5,326 nt of DNA from Spirochaetales bacterium UBA4629. GTDB lineage: Bacteria; Spirochaetota; Spirochaetia; Sphaerochaetales; Sphaerochaetaceae. The stretch covers positions 1 through 5,326 of the forward strand of contig DHMZ01000019.1 in NCBI GenBank assembly GCA_002406055.1, written 5' to 3'. Below, in pieces: positions 5,226-5,326 of this stretch (positions are counted from its first letter, which is position 1; the number at the start of each line of letters is the position of its first letter). The notes beneath the pieces were generated by a model. It saw only the letters and a program-made list of their open reading frames with translations. It ran no database searches and had not been told where the DNA came from. Made by a program: the position numbers and the translations under genes.

Positions 5226-5326
5226 ATGAACAAAAAAAATGAAAAAGAGAATCGCGACTTCGTATTAGAGCTAGTTAACAATCTCACCTTATATTCACCA
5301 CACATAATAGAGAGTTTTAAGAATAA
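5226..5326 (+). CDS. Unidentified protein, N-terminal fragment (gene continues past window)
   Basis: Thirty-three codons from the ATG at 5226 run open to the window edge. The start is lysine- and asparagine-rich (MNKKNEKENRDF), followed by a likely helix (VLELVNNLTLYSPHIIESFKN). No signal peptide or membrane segment is visible, so a cytoplasmic protein is likely. It follows the operon terminator and has its own ribosome binding site and a promoter candidate, so it is probably a separate transcription unit. I do not recognise the family. A small regulator would fit the context, but nothing in these residues proves it. Confidence 0.6.
   Translation, partial: MNKKNEKENRDFVLELVNNLTLYSPHIIESFKN

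Noticed and set aside
1..5326. CRISPR array, insertion sequence, tRNA/rRNA, toxin-antitoxin or defence genes
   Set aside because: No spaced direct repeats, transposase, structured RNA gene or defence domain was seen on either strand.

Overview
The window is an AT-rich piece of a bacterial chromosome that carries nutrient-uptake genes. It most resembles a host-associated spirochaete of the Treponema/Sphaerochaeta kind. That guess rests on the low GC content and on two exported binding proteins that both begin with a short signal peptide ending FA followed by QG(S/G)QE, a junction I associate from memory with spirochaete solute-binding proteins. It is an inference, not a proof. There are no RNA genes, insertion sequences, CRISPR arrays or phage genes.

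Layout: (1) Positions 1-599, minus strand, hold the first 199 codons of a family 1 (sugar-type) extracellular solute-binding protein, cut by the window edge. (2) Positions 600-837 are a very AT-rich divergent control region with a good minus-strand -35 box, weaker plus-strand promoter candidates and three inverted repeats that could be operators. (3) Positions 838-5077, plus strand, hold a complete three-gene ABC importer: a periplasmic binding protein (838-2043), a 608-residue permease with two fused membrane domains (2149-3975), and an ATPase (3977-5077). (4) A rho-independent terminator at about 5084-5113 closes the operon. (5) Positions 5114-5225 hold a promoter candidate and a strong ribosome binding site for an unidentified gene that starts at 5226 and runs off the right edge.

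How the genes work together: the binding protein at 838 should capture a solute in the periplasm and deliver it to the two-domain permease. The permease has 12 predicted membrane spans and two EAA loops, so it can form the whole channel alone. The ATPase supplies a homodimer of nucleotide-binding subunits. This gene order and the fused permease are typical of the AfuABC/FbpABC/SfuABC class (ferric iron, hexose phosphate, and related substrates). The ATPase tail, however, carries features common in carbohydrate (CUT1, MalK/UgpC/MsmX-like) ATPases, and the divergent neighbour is a CUT1-type sugar-binding protein. The substrate cannot be fixed from sequence alone.

Expression design: one strong hairpin and one weaker one lie between the binding-protein gene and the permease gene. 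They could make the binding protein more abundant than the membrane components. The permease stop and ATPase start are one base apart, with the ATPase ribosome binding site inside the permease gene, which suggests translational coupling. I see no clearly undescribed system. The most interesting points are the operator-like palindromes in the divergent region, the loss of the conserved glycine from both EAA loops, and the possible mixing of iron-type and sugar-type transporter parts.
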